Below, piece after piece: positions 51,486 to 63,227 of a stretch of DNA of 64,000 nt. The DNA comes from Apus apus. Taxonomy: Eukaryota > Chordata > Aves > Apodiformes > Apodidae. The stretch spans positions 5,952,001-6,016,000 of the forward strand of contig NC_067301.1 of assembly GCF_020740795.1 (NCBI RefSeq), read 5' to 3'. Each line of letters begins with the position of its first letter. The first letter of the stretch is position 1. The position numbers and the translations under genes are program-made. The notes beneath the pieces are model-generated. The model saw nothing but the letters and a program-made list of their open reading frames with translations. It was not told where the DNA came from and did not search any database.

Positions 51486-53162
51486 CCTCCCGGGGGTCTG
51501 TTGGTGATGGGGGGGTTCAGCCACAGCCAGCTGGAGAGAGGTGGACAGGGCCAGAACGGAGGAGGAGCACCCAAAACATCTACCTGCACCTCATCCGGGC
51601 TTCTGCAGCCCTGAGGGTGGAAAGGTGATGGAGCTGGGGATCAGAGCTGGGCTTGACAGCTCCACTGGTGGGGATGGGGACATGAGCCTGGTGGGAAGAC
51701 TGGAGGCAAACACGTGCTGGAGCAGTGGAGGGGGCTCAGATGAAACCTGAGTGCCTGGTGGGTCAACCCTGCAGGGGTGGATCACACACCTCCCAGGTTC
51801 CCTCGCCCTTCAGCTGGGGCAGAACAGGTGAACACCCTTTTTTTTCCCCCTCCTGCTTCTCATTATCCCCCAAAACTGCCAAGTTTCTCCAGGATAAGAC
51901 CGAGACCATCGAAAGGCAGAGCTGGCAGGCAGAGCCCCCTCCCTCCCTGCCCTCCCACACCCTGGTCCTCATCCTGGCTGCTTCTGGCTCTGCTGCCCCA
52001 CACCTCCAGTTCCCTTCTGCACAGGCTGCCTCAGCCCTCCCTTTGCTCAGCCCAGACCTTCAGGTGCACAGCAGCTACTTCTGCCCATTTCAACCCTTTT
52101 TTCCACCCTTGCCACCCCCAGCAGTTTCTCCTCACTCCCAGCTCGTCTCTCCCAAGACCCGGGGTTTCAAGGAGACCTTTCAGGTAGCTCTGGGGGCAGA
52201 TCCAGCTCCCTGGGGGGACTGGGAGGAGTTGCTAGGCAGCAGTTCTCCCTGGCTGGCTCTACAGTGCTTCATGCAACGACTGGCAAGGCCCAGGAGGAGC
52301 CAAGAGCAGTGAAATGCATCAGTTCCTCATTTCCTAGCAGCCCTGAGTTATTAAAACCACCTCTATATGCAAATGCTGTGGAAGTTGAGACCAGAGGCCA
52401 CCAAGGCCACCAAGCTCGACGAGGAAAACAGCATGAGGGGAGGAAAAAGGGAGAGCAAAGGAGGGTGAGCAGGGCTGAGCAGGGTGGGGGAGCAGCCAGG
52501 GCACCAAGCAAATAAGATATTAGGAGAAGATGGAGAGCAGGAAGGAGGGCAGTATCCCAAGGCACACTCTTGATTCCCAGCCAACAAGCTTGGCTGGTTC
52601 TGATTGAATCCTCCTCTCCTTCCAGCAGGAGCTGCCCATGGAGGTGGGGGGCTATTTCCAGGAGGCTGCATGGTCAGGAGATGCAGGAGTGTGTCCTGCT
52701 TGGCTGCTCTGGAGCAGGAATGCAGCAGGAGCCCGGGGAGGCTGCCACACACCAGGATGCTCCAGGCCATGCTCCCAAGGGCTTGTGAAGTCAGAAGCTG
52801 GCAAGAGTCCACCTGCTACAGGGACAGATAATGAAGGTCCTCTGGCTGCTGAGACATGGCAGAGGACATCCAGATATTGGGAAGTGATGAAATGCCAGGT
52901 GGGGGAGGAGGGAGGGGAGATTTTGCCTGAGGGAAGAAGACAAGCAAGAAATAACAAGGGGAAGATGCTCCCTACCAGCTTGGAGCAACAGGAATTCATG
53001 ACAGGGTTGCCAGAGAGATGAATTCAAGCCCCAGCGTGAGACTTCAGCCCAGCAGCTCTCTTGGCTGCAGAGACCTATGGCTGAGGTTCCCTCACCTCTC
53101 CTGCACGGAGGCTTAGGAGCTGCCTCCCATGGGAGCTGCTCTGTCAGCAGGTGTTCCATGGA

Positions 53163-53360
53163 ATCACAGAAGCCCAGCCTGGTTTGGGTTGGAAAGGACC
53201 TTAAAGACCATCTAGTCCCAACCCCCTGCACGGGCAGGGACACCTCCCACCAGCCCAGGCTGCTCCAAGCCCCATCCAACCTGCCCTTCAACACTGCCAG
53301 GGATGGGGCAGCCACAGCTTCCCTGGGCACCCTGGGCCAGGGTCTCCCCACCCTGGATGA
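53163..53360 (-). mobile_element. CR1 3' fragment upstream of VWA5B1
   Basis: Reverse-complement tail and about 200 bp of 3' UTR (AGCCTGGTTTGGGTTGGAA to GGGCCAGGGTCTCC). Confidence 0.9.
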
Positions 53361-53957
53361 TTTTGGTGCCACCCAGGCCAGGAAAAGCATCGAGGGAGCC
53401 TCGCTGAGCTGCAGAGCTGCAGGAAATCCCGGCGGGAGAGCTGCACCTCCCCGGCAGCTCCAGCCCTGCTGCCAAAAAACTGCCCCAGAGGGGCAGGGGA
53501 GGGCTCGGGGGGGGGCTTTTCCCAGCTGCTTCCCCTTGGGACAGGGCTGGGAGGCAGGGGCTGGTGCCAGCACAGCCATGGGGAGATCGTATCCCCAACA
53601 CCACCCAGGGACAGCAGCCCGGGCAGGGGAGAGCTGGCATCTCCTCCCTGTGCCCCCCCAGGGAGCTCCCTGCCAGCCCTCCCTCTGCTCCCCGTCCTGT
53701 CTTTGCTGCTCCGGGACCTGCCCTTGGCTCTCCATCCAGGTTTTGGGGCTGGACCCTCAGGATGGGAAGCTGGCAAGACCCTGCCTTCCCCAAAATCCCC
53801 CCCAGCGCCGCTGCTGCTGCAGCACAGGGCGTCCCTGCGTCTGCCCCCCTCTCTGCCACCAAACCTGCCCTGCCAGGGGCCACAGGCTGGGGCTGCCATC
53901 CCGGGGGGCAGAAGGGGAAACTGCTGGAGAATCCCTCCCGTTTGCTGGGTCACCAGA

Positions 53958-54052
53958 AATCATAGAATCCTAGAATCCTAGGGGTTGGAAGGGACCTCGA
54001 AAGATCATCTAGTCCAACCCCCCCCTGCCAGAGCAGGGTCAAATCCCACACA
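53958..54052 (-). mobile_element. CR1 tail with tandem ATCCTAGA
   Basis: Reverse-complement CR1 tail in which the terminal octamer is repeated (ATCATAGAATCCTAGAATCC), followed by TAGGGGTTGGAAGGGACC. Confidence 0.85.
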
Positions 54053-56010
54053 TCCCTAACCCCAAGGAGCAGCTGGGGACAGGAGTGACCAGGACCTGGC
54101 ACAGCAGGATGCCAGAGTGCTCTTCTTTTGGGTTTGGTTTTTTTCCCCTTGCTTTGGAAACGCCTTTTTCTTGACCAACTGCTCCTCTTGGTGGAGGAGG
54201 GAGTGATGCTGGTCCCCCCTCTCCTGGGCAATTTTGATGGTGAAGGCACCAAAGCTGCACCAGTGTCTGGGGACAGTCCCCGTGGCACAGGGCTCTGCTG
54301 TGGAGGCTCTGGGAGGCACAGGCTGGCCCAGAGATCACACCAGCCCCGGGCTGAGGTTGGAAAGGGGGTTTCTGTGCCTGAAAAAGGGGGTGTGACACCC
54401 AGAGCCCCCTCTAAGCACTGGATGGGCCCTCAGAAAATATGGGGGTTGTAGTAAAGGCAGAATAATGCTCTTCTAAGCTGTGTTTCCACGGGTTGAGCAG
54501 AAGAATAGAGCACATGGTGGCTGGGGTAGACGTGGGCATTCAGCCTGGCTTCTGCACAGCTCCTCAAAACAGGTTGGGGTCCCAGCTGTGCCACCACCAG
54601 CTCCATGGAACCCACAACAGGTCAGTAAGACCTAAACTGGCACTTGGCAGCCGGGATAAAACAATGTGCTGCCTGCTGCACATCCCCACCTGGCCCTGGT
54701 GTCCAAAAATCAGGTGCCCAGGAGCATCCCTAGCTGCTTCTGCCCTCCAAGACACAAAGGCAGCTGGTGAAGCCCAGCCCGGGTGTCACCTGTGGCACTG
54801 GAGGCATTTCTGAGCTGATGAATCCTTCCACTGCCCTGCTGCAACCTCTTCCCAGCCCCTTGGATATCCCACCTCCAGGTCCCAGCCAGACCTGGGTCTC
54901 ATCCAGGCTGCTCGGCAGGGTGACTGTTTTTCTGCAGCTGGGTGTAAAATTCCTTCTGCTTCATCTGTATCAATCAACACTGACATCCAGTGGCTTGTCA
55001 GGATGGTTACAGCCTTGTGGAGATGGACAGACAGATGGACAGCCCTGGATGGGCCACTAACCCTTCCTCAGCATCTCTGGAAGCTGCTGGGCAGCCTCCC
55101 AGGGGAAACAAACTCCCACCTGCTGATCAAACCGAGGCAGGAGAAGCTCTGCCTGTCCCAGACTCTGCTCTCCAGCACAGCCACACTTCAGGATTTCCCC
55201 CTGGGAAGCAGCCAGGACCGTGCTGCTGGGGGACCCCTGACTGCAGCTGCCTGACCCCCCCCAGTCACTGAGACTCCTCCAGCCCCCCTCTCTCAAAGCT
55301 GGGGGTTCACACCTCGCCAGGGGACTGGGATCAACCCCTCCCAGAAGATTTCTAGGAAGCAAGAGGAGCAAGAGGAGCTGACACGGTGCATGTAGCACTC
55401 TCCTGTCCAAGCTGGCTTTTCCTGAGCCCCTGCACAGGGTAGGGAGAGGCTTTGCTGGCTGATGGATGCAGATCCACCATGGAGAGCTGTGGGCAGCTCC
55501 CAGGATAAGCTACTGGAGCCATTCTCCTGCCTCCAGCCTCCCCTCATCCCAAAACACAAGCAGGGGGGGTCCCATCTGCTGGGAAAAACAGCAGGACAGC
55601 CACTGGGCTTCAGCCCAGAGCCACTGCTGGCAGGGGGTGACAGTGTGGGACCCCACTGCCAAGGGGGTGACAGTGACACCAGAGGTGTGCATCCCTTTGG
55701 GATCCCAAGGGAGACCCCGAGGCCTCAGAGATGGGGACCAAGGGAGCACAATGCTGAGGGGCACCTAGGGAATGGGACCAGGCTCCCCCTTCCCAGGGGA
55801 TGCAGAGCCAGGCTGGGACTGACTGACCACCCCAGCAGGTCCCTCAGGTCATCAGTCTTGGCCCAGAGCTGGGTCTCAGGGATGTTGGTTCCTGTCCCAA
55901 GCCTGGTTTCCAGAGCCCTCCATCATATCCCTGCACAGAGAGGAGCATTTGGGATGCTGGGCTAGGTTAACCCCTGCCTTGCTGGGCTTGCTGCGGCCCC
56001 AGTGCTTGGA
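54053..56010. other. gene-free region upstream of VWA5B1 coding start
   Basis: No exon or transposon was recognised here; it would be VWA5B1 leader, its first intron or upstream sequence. Confidence 0.4.
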
Positions 56011-56101
56011 AGATCTCGGGGCTGAGCCAGAGAGGGAGGTTTTAGCCCAGCTGAAGGGTGTCTGGGCTTAAACCTCCCTCTCTGGCTCAGCCCAGAGATC
56101 T
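56011..56101. repeat. near-perfect inverted repeat, 39-bp arms, 13-nt loop
   Basis: Left arm 56011-56049 and right arm 56063-56101 are reverse complements with two mismatches (positions 8 and 33 of the arm); the loop is GCTGAAGGGTGTC. Part of the right arm is repeated directly at 56105-56121 (TCTGGGCTAAAACCTCC). RNA from either strand would form a long hairpin. Confidence 0.93.
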
Positions 56102-56728
56102 TTGTCTGGGCTAAAACCTCCAGGCACCCAGCCCCACGCCTGGGATGCATCAGGAGCCCAGGATGCATCAGCACAGCCCATCTCCATCCACCTCTGCCCT
56201 GCTCCAGCCAAGCCTGGCAGATACAAGCAGTGTCCTTGGGGCTTCAACCCTTCCCAGGGGGATCAGAATCCCCTCTCACCCTGCCAAGGTCAGTCCTCCC
56301 TCCTTCAAAACCACTGTGGCTGGGATATCCCACCTGGCTGCAAAAGCCCATCACCCCCAGCACCATCATATCCCCCCCCCTCAAAAAAAAATAAATCCAT
56401 CCTCCTTTGCTTTCCCTGCAGGGAGATGAGGACACTCTGGATGTCTGTACAATTTTGGGGGGTGGGTGCTCAGGAGGGGCTCACACCATCCAGCTGGGAA
56501 AAGGGGGGGGGGGGGGAAGAGAAGCAAGGCAGGGAAAGCAGCAGCTTGCAAAGTGTGGGCTTGTGCCTGCAGAAATATTATGACAGGTTCTCTCTTCACA
56601 GAGCGGGTTGTGCACAGCCTGGGGAAGGAACAGCCCGTGCGCAGAGCACACACAGCCCAGCCTGCTTAAAAAAAAAGGTGCAACTGGAGAGTAGCCACTG
56701 CTTTTCTTACCTTTCCTGGCAGAAGAGA

Positions 56729-56770
56729 GAGGAGGAGGAAGAGGAGGAGGAGGAGGAGGAGGAGGAGGAA
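56729..56770. repeat. (GGA)n microsatellite
   Basis: GAGGAGGAAGAGGAGG-type trinucleotide repeat of about 13 units. Confidence 0.9.
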
Positions 56771-56999
56771 GGGGATGGGGGGGTTGGAGCAACTTCACTC
56801 ACTCCTGCCAGCCCCTGCAACTGGGGTTTGGGGGGCAGGAAGGGCTGAAGAAATCCCGAAGGCGACAGGCACGGCTTCAGGCTGCTTTTGTCTCTGAAAG
56901 ACACGGAGAGAAGGAGAGAAGGAGAGAGAAGGAGTGTGGGGGGTTAGAAAAAAGGGAGGGAGAGAGGGGAGAGAGAGCAAGCGCCAGGGCTCGGGGTGG

Positions 57000-57410
57000 G
57001 GGCAGCAACCTGTGGCTTTTCCTTCCCCCCCTTCCTCCGGGACCCTCGCTTTAGGGATGCTGTGGGGTGGTCCCTTGGGGGTCTGGGATGGGGCAGGGGG
57101 CTTACCCAGGCGGCTGCAGCAACACGTGCCGCTGTGGTGGAGCTCGGGAGGTGTTCCTGGCTCTCCGGCCCCGGCAGCCCTGCTTCCCCCCGAAGGAGCG
57201 CAGCTTTCCCCGAGCTCTTCGGGTGACCATCGTTAAGCGGAGCCATTTGTTTTTGTCAGGGAGGTAACCATGACAATTCACCCTGCACACACAGCGCTGG
57301 CTTCTCCTCTCCTCCCTCCCCTCCTGCTCCCCGGGGGCTGCAGGGGAAGGGACGAAGCCCACCCGGGCTGAGGAGATGCCCTGGAGATGGTCAAGTCGGC
57401 AGAGAAAAGG
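57000..57410 (-). promoter_or_regulatory. CpG-enriched block, candidate VWA5B1 5' exon/promoter
   Basis: The block is CpG-enriched compared with its surroundings. On the minus strand, sequence ending GTGTTGCTGCAGCCGCCTGG is followed at about 57108 by a good donor, GTAAGCC. This would suit a non-coding first exon spliced to the start-codon exon near 51497 (acceptor CCAACAG). No transcript evidence is available, and the reading frame there resembles no known protein. Confidence 0.3.
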
Positions 57411-58845
57411 GGGATGCAAACTCGTCTAATACACATCACCACGACTTGTCTCCCCCCCCGGGGTGGGGGTGGGGGGGGGAGATTTTCTGCAGCAGCTGGT
57501 GGGAGAGGAAGGGCCCCCCCTTTGCCCCATCACCTTTCACTTCTGCCCTCCCCTTGGTTTGTAAAACGAAACCAGGAAAGCATCCTAAAAGCCCCTCAGG
57601 TCAGGTTTTCTGCATCCCTAGGCCAGATCTCCTCTCTGCCCCCCCCCCCCCAGCCTTTCTTCTCTGCTCCCCCACTTTTTCCTCCCCAGGCACATCCCCA
57701 GCCCCTCACCAAACAGCTGTGGGGGCTGCGGGGGGGTCTTTGCCAAGCTCCCCATGGACAAAGGGTCCTGGTACAGAGGGATGTGCTGGGGCTGGATTCA
57801 GTCCCTGCCCCGAGCAGCTTTAGAGCAGGAAAACCAACCTGGAGATGAAAGGGGCAACTGAGGCAGCAGGAAGGGCTGGGCTCAGTCACTGTCCCAAGGC
57901 AGGGCTGGACACTGAGCCTGTAGGATGCAGATGGCTAAAGCTCCTCCTTGGTTCTACCTGAATTTGGTGATAAGGGGCAGCTGGCTGGTGTTGGAGACAG
58001 CATCTTCCTCCAGAAGGAAAAGCTCTCCAAAGAGGAGGGACCTGCTGGAGGACGGAGGTTTTCCACCCTGCCTCATCCCACACAGAGACACAGATCCACC
58101 TGCAAATCTGTCTGGTTTGAGTGTCCCACCACAGACCTGTCCCCGGGTCAGGAAACCCACCACCATGGGCAGCCTGAACCCCCAGACTCACCCACCAGGC
58201 TCCTGCACTACATCTCCTCCCTCTGACCCCCACCTTCCCCTTTCCATCTGCACCCAGGTGAACCCAGAGCATTTTCTTCCTCAAAGCATCCACCTCTGCC
58301 CTAGGAGGACCAGGGTGACCAGACCAATGGTGAAACCATCAAACCACCCTGCAGTCACCAAGAAGGACACTCTTTAAGAGAAATGGCAAGGAACTCTGCA
58401 AGAAGCTCCACGAGAAGAGAGTCTTTTCCTCAAGCACAATCCCCAGGGGCTGACCTGAGCCCTGAAGCTTGAGAATTGATGGTTCTGGTTAGAGAAATCA
58501 AGTCAGTCACAGGGGAACCCACGTCCCATGTTGCCAGTGCCTGATTAAAGTGTTTGCTTACTATGGCTTTTGGCTCCTCTGAAGAAAATAACATATGCCA
58601 GGAAAAATCCTGGGATGAGTCCCAACAGATCTGGTAGCTGCAGCATATTTATTTATAAAACAGAGCAGGAGCTGACACGGAGGCTGAGGTAGATGTGAGA
58701 CCTCAGAAGAACAGCAACAGAGTGAGTTTAGGGGGCAATTAATATTTAGCATCAACGTGGGGTTGAAAAGTGCTGCCACGGGGGCCTCAGACCAGTGTTG
58801 GTTCTTCTTTGTCCCCTCCACGTTGGGGCTTTTCTCTGAGGTGCC
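57411..58845. other. gene-free region right of the CpG block
   Basis: No exon was recognised; a search by eye for a UBX-domain frame (the next gene in human is UBXN10) found none. Confidence 0.35.
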
Positions 58846-58849
58846 CAGT

Positions 58850-59107
58850 GGCAGGACAAGTGGCAGGGGACAAAGTTGAGCATAAGAAGTTCCAGCTGAA
58901 CAAAATGAGGAGGAACTTTACTGTGAGGGTGGCAGAGCATTGGAACAGGCTGCCCAGGGAGGCTGTGGAGGCTCCACTTCTGGAGCCATTCAAACCCCCT
59001 TGGACACCATCCTGTGTGAACCTGCTCTGGGTGACCCTGCTCTGCCAGGTGGGTTGCACTAGGTGATCTCCAGAGGTCCCTTCCAGTCCCTAACACTGAT
59101 TCTGTGG
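58850..59107 (+). mobile_element. CR1 3' end, plus strand
   Basis: From GGGGACAAAGTTGAGCATAA through TTGGAACAGGCTGCCCAGG to CCCTTCCAGTCCCTAACACTG. Confidence 0.88.
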
Positions 59108-59373
59108 TTGGCCATGCCACTGTTGGGAAGGGTCACATCCTCCCAGGGAGAGGCAGCTGAGAAATCAGATGGGCTTGCAGCGGGGGTGTAAATGAGACAA
59201 AACTGAGGGGTGGACAAGCTAAGAAGAGAACCTGAGCTCCCCAGAAGTCCCATCTCTCAGCTTGTGGCTTCCCCAACCTGGGTTAGATAAGAGCTGGTGG
59301 AAGGCAGGATCTCTGGACACCACAGGGACACAGAGGGGAACTTCCATGCCTGGGACCAGCCCAGGTGAGTGGT

Positions 59374-59508
59374 GGGACCATCTCAGGGACATCCAGCAAG
59401 GCAGTGGCCAAGGACAGGGCAGGTTTCCCCAGCTCCTGGACCATCTCAGGGACATCCAGCAAGGCAGTGGCCAAGGACAGGGCAGGTTTCCCCAGCTCCT
59501 GGACCTCT
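59374..59508. repeat. 63-bp tandem duplication
   Basis: Two essentially identical copies of a 63-bp unit beginning GGACCATCTCAGGGACATCC; the second starts at 59438. The absence of differences points to a recent duplication. Confidence 0.93.
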
Positions 59509-59929
59509 TGGTAGGCAGCTCACCCGTGCTGCAGTGTCACACCAGGCCAGAACTGCAGCTCTCTCAGGTTTGGACACTCCAAACACCACCTGTGTCAATG
59601 GGCTGGGAGGTTTGAGCATGGAAAATGAAAGGGAACTGAAAAAAAACCACCCTAAACTAAACCAAATCTCCTGCTAGATGGAGAACAACTGAGCACTTCT
59701 CAATCTCTCTATGCCTTGCTCTCTATGGAAATGGAGTTTTCCTCATCCTGGAATGCTCTGAAGAGAAAAGAAATCATCTTGTTGGTAGGTGGTGATGATA
59801 GAAAGGGATGACCAAGGGTCTGCCTCCTCCTCTGAGGAGGTGTGTGCATGGACAAGGAGCCTCTGACTTGTTTGGTGGGTAAGGACCACAGGTAATTGCA
59901 GTTAAATTCCATGATGCAACATCTGGAGC

Positions 59930-60032
59930 CCTCATCACAGGGTAGACATGGAGCTCCTGGAGAGAGTCCAGAGGAGGCCACAGAGATGATCCAAGGGCTG
60001 GAGCAGCTCTGCTCTGGAGACAGGCTGCCAGG
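59930..60032 (+). mobile_element. CR1 fragment cut off by the satellite array
   Basis: Carries the CR1 segment GGAGAGAGTCCAGAGGAGGC through GGAGCAGCTCTGCTCTGGAG; where CR1 should continue, the tandem array begins. Confidence 0.8.
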
Positions 60033-60033
60033 A

Positions 60034-61690
60034 AAATGCTGTGATGTCACCTCTACACAAAAACCAGCCAGGAAAATGCTGTGATGTCACCTCTACACAA
60101 AAAAACAGCCAGAAAAATGCTGTGATGTCACCTCTACACAAAAACCAGCCAGAAAAATGCTGTGATGTCACCTCTACACAAACAACAGCCAGAAAAATGC
60201 TGTGATGTCACCTCTACACAAAAAAACAGCCAGGAAAAAATGCTGTGATGTCACCTCTACACAAAAAACACTGCCAGAAAAATGCTGTGATGTTAAGTCT
60301 ACACAAACAACAGCCAGAAAAATGCTGTGATGTCACCTCTACACAAAAAAACAGCCAGAAAAATGCTGTGATGTCACCTCTACACAAAAACCAGCCAGGA
60401 AAAAATGCTGTGATGTCACCTCTACACAAAAACCAGTCAGGAAAATGCTGTGATGTCACCTCTACACAAAAAACACTGCCAGAAAAATGCTGTGATGTCA
60501 CCTCTACACAAACAACAGTCAGAAAAATGCTGTGATGTCACCTCTACACAAAAAAACAGCCAGGAAAAAATGCTGTGATGTCACCTCTACACAAAAAAAC
60601 AGTCAGGAAAATGCTGTGATGTCACCTCTACACAAAAAAACAGCCAGAAAAATGCTGTGATGTCACCTCTACACAAACAACAGCCAGAAAAATGCTGTGA
60701 TGTCACCTCTACACAAAAAAACAGCCAGAAAAATGCTGTGATGTCACCTCTACACAAAAACCAGCCAGGAAAAAATGCTGTGATGTCACCTCTACACAAA
60801 AACCAGCCAGAAAAATGCTGTGATGTCACCTCTACACAAACAACAGCCAGAAAAATGCTGTGATGTCACCTCTACACAAAAAAACAGCCAGGAAAAAATG
60901 CTGTGATGTCACCTCTACACAAAAAACACTGCCAGAAAAATGCTGTGATGTTAAGTCTACACAAACAACAGCCAGAAAAATGCTGTGATGTCACCTCTAC
61001 ACAAAAAAACAGCCAGAAAAATGCTGTGATGTCACCTCTACACAAAAACCAGCCAGGAAAAAATGCTGTGATGTCACCTCTACACAAAAACCAGTCAGGA
61101 AAATGCTGTGATGTCACCTCTACACAAAAAACACTGCCAGAAAAATGCTGTGATGTCACCTCTACACAAACAACAGTCAGAAAAATGCTGTGATGTCACC
61201 TCTACACAAAAAAACAGCCAGGAAAAAATGCTGTGATGTCACCTCTACACAAAAAAACAGTCAGGAAAATGCTGTGATGTCACCTCTACACAAAAAAACA
61301 GCCAGAAAAATGCTGTGATGTCACCTCTACACAAAAAAAACAGCCAGAAAAATGCTGTGATGTCACCTCTACACAAAAACCAGCCAGGAAAAAATGCTGT
61401 GATGTCACCTCTACACAAAAACCAGCCAGAAAAATGCTGTGATGTCACCTCTACACAAACAACAGTCAGAAAAATGCTGTGATGTCACCTCTACACAAAA
61501 AAACAGCCAGGAAAAAATGCTGTGATGTCACCTCTACACAAAAACCAGCCAGAAAAATGCTGTGATGTCACCTCTACCTAAAAAACAGTCAGGAAAATGC
61601 TGTGATGTCACCTCTACACAAACAACAGCCAGGAAAATGCTGTGATGTCACCTCTACACAAACAACAGCCAGGAGAATGCTGTGATGTCA
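60034..61690. repeat. satellite-like array of about 40 monomers of 38-42 bp with higher-order repeat
   Basis: Each monomer reads approximately AAAATGCTGTGATGTCACC, then TCTACACAAA, then a variable A-rich piece (AACCAGCCAGG, AAAACAGCCAG, AACACTGCCAG or CAACAGCCAG). Monomer types follow each other in a fixed order over 658 bp that repeats: the rare variant with TTAAGT in place of TCACCT occurs at 60293 and again at 60951, and the flanking order is the same. The second copy lacks one monomer near 61350. Frames stay open on both strands but encode only the repeat. Confidence 0.95.
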
Positions 61691-62400
61691 CCCATCCGTG
61701 TGAAGAGGAATGGGATGGACGTGGGGAAGGCATCAGGGAACAATACTTGGTAATCGTGGGGTCTCAGCTGGAAGGGAAACCAGAAGATGCAAGGGGTGTT
61801 TTGCAGAGAGACAGTGAAGGGGCTGGTCCTGCAGGGGGTGTGGGCAAGATTCCTCACGCCCAGCAAGAAGGAACAGCCCAGAGGGGAAGTCTCAGGCTGT
61901 GGGAACAAAGGAGGGGGGCTCAGTGTCTTGGTTAAAAGGGTGAAGGAAGTTCCCACTGTCCTGGTGTTAGAAATGAAATGCAGGGATGCTTTGTGCACTC
62001 TAGTGTTAGAAACGTCGTGTCGGGTTTGTTGGGTTTGATATATCTGTCCTAGTGTTAGGAATGTAAGAGTTTGATTGAGAGAAGTGAGATCTCTGCACAT
62101 GCCAAGGACACCAGGAGTGGTTTAAGGCCCAAGAAGCTGAGGGAGTGAATTGGGCTCCAGCTGGGGAAGGAGGATTTACGGCCCAAGATCAGACCCAACG
62201 AAGCCACTTCTACCTTGCTCCTCAGGGCAGGGTGACACCAGCAGATTTGTTAATGGGGAAGGCAGCCAAGGGGGCAGGAAAGGTGAACATTTTACCTGAA
62301 AAGGTACAAAGTAACCTGCTAGAATGGGATGTGTGAACAAGGGTGGGAAACTGACGGGATCTTTAGAAGCGTGGGATGGGCTGTAAACCCTGGAGTGCCC
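61691..62400. other. unassigned segment right of the satellite array
   Basis: No gene was recognised. A motif GTGTTAGRAAYG recurs at about 61963, 62002 and 62053, suggesting a decayed tandem or retroelement sequence. A 63-codon frame at 62145-62336 has no recognisable relative. Confidence 0.35.
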
Positions 62401-62600
62401 AGCCAGGGGGGAAACGGGAGGGGACTTTGGGAATAGAAGCTATTCTTCCCCCAACTCTGGGTGTGCCTGCTTGTTTAGGGCACCCGTTCTTGCCAGAGTG
62501 TCAATAACCTGTGCTTGGCTGCAGGACCCGTGTGGGCCTGTCCCTTGGCAGACAACGTGGAGAAGACAGAGGATGAGGAGAAGGGTAAGTGCCTCCTTGA
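62400..62600 (+). mobile_element. possible LTR-retroelement remnant
   Basis: The stretch has LTR-like order: AGAAGCTATTCTTCCCCC, then GGTGTGCCTGCTTGTTTAGG, then an AATAA at 62503, then at about 62551 TGGCAGACAACGTGGAGA, which matches 14 of 18 positions of a lysine-tRNA primer-binding site. A good splice donor (AGGGTAAGTG) follows. No terminal duplication, partner LTR or gag/pol frame was seen, so this is tentative. Confidence 0.3.
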
Positions 62601-63040
62601 GAAATGCTGGCAATAAATTCATTTTATCCGGGCTTGCAGTAAGTCTGCCCTGTCTCCCAGGATGGATGATCTTGTATCCCCCCCAAGGACTTGATTGCAA
62701 GACGTGGCCTTCCTCCATAATGCTTTTAAAGCCATGGAGTCCTGTAATAACTTGGGAGGCTTCCTGGATTAGAGTGGAATCAGGGGACAGGGCTGGACAC
62801 AGCAGCAGTTGGATAACCTGGAGCTGGAGCTGCTGTAGCAACCAACAGGTTTTCATTCGGAAGTGGCTGTTGAGAGGCAATGGCTCCAAATCCTTCCTCA
62901 GGTGCCTTTAGAAACAGATTTCTTGGCAAAACCCCAAAGGGCAGCAGTTTCTCCCACTGGGAAGGTCTGGGCCCTGGTTTGCAGGCTGAGCCAGGGGTGC
63001 AGCCCCTCCTGCCCTGCTGCACCAGCTCCCGGCAGCGGGA
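62601..63040. other. unassigned segment
   Basis: Overlapping open frames exist on both strands (62440-62889 minus, 62471-62911 plus) but neither shows a recognisable domain or codon bias; nothing else was identified. Confidence 0.35.
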
Positions 63041-63045
63041 AGGGC

Positions 63046-63103
63046 AGAATCCCACCGGGAATCCCACCGGGAATCCCACCGGGAATCCCACCGGGAATCC
63101 CGC
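63046..63103. repeat. 12-bp tandem repeat
   Basis: Five units of GGGAATCCCACC; the last has CCCGCC. Confidence 0.93.
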
Positions 63104-63227
63104 CGTCCTCACCCCCGGCCCAGGGGCTCTGGGGGGCAGGTTTGTGGTGGAGGCTCCTCCAGCTCCTGCCCTGCAGCCAGAGCCGGGACACGGGGACCTT
63201 CCCCAGCTCCGGCCACTTCTCAGCCCC

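Noticed and set aside
53212-53953. Two long minus-strand frames upstream of VWA5B1 as extra exons
   Set aside because: They overlap a CR1 fragment, are GC-rich shadow frames and show no resemblance to VWA5B1 or another family.
57102-57419. 105-codon minus-strand Arg-rich frame as a new protein
   Set aside because: CpG-rich leader-like sequence with a splice donor at its end; no conserved domain, better explained as a possible non-coding exon.
60214-61448. Repeated minus-strand frames (CRGDITAFFWLFF)
   Set aside because: They encode only satellite monomers; identical frames 658 bp apart reflect the higher-order repeat, not gene duplication.
60034-61690. CRISPR-like array
   Set aside because: Repeats are contiguous with only short, recurring A-rich variants between cores and no unique spacers; this is vertebrate DNA and a satellite.
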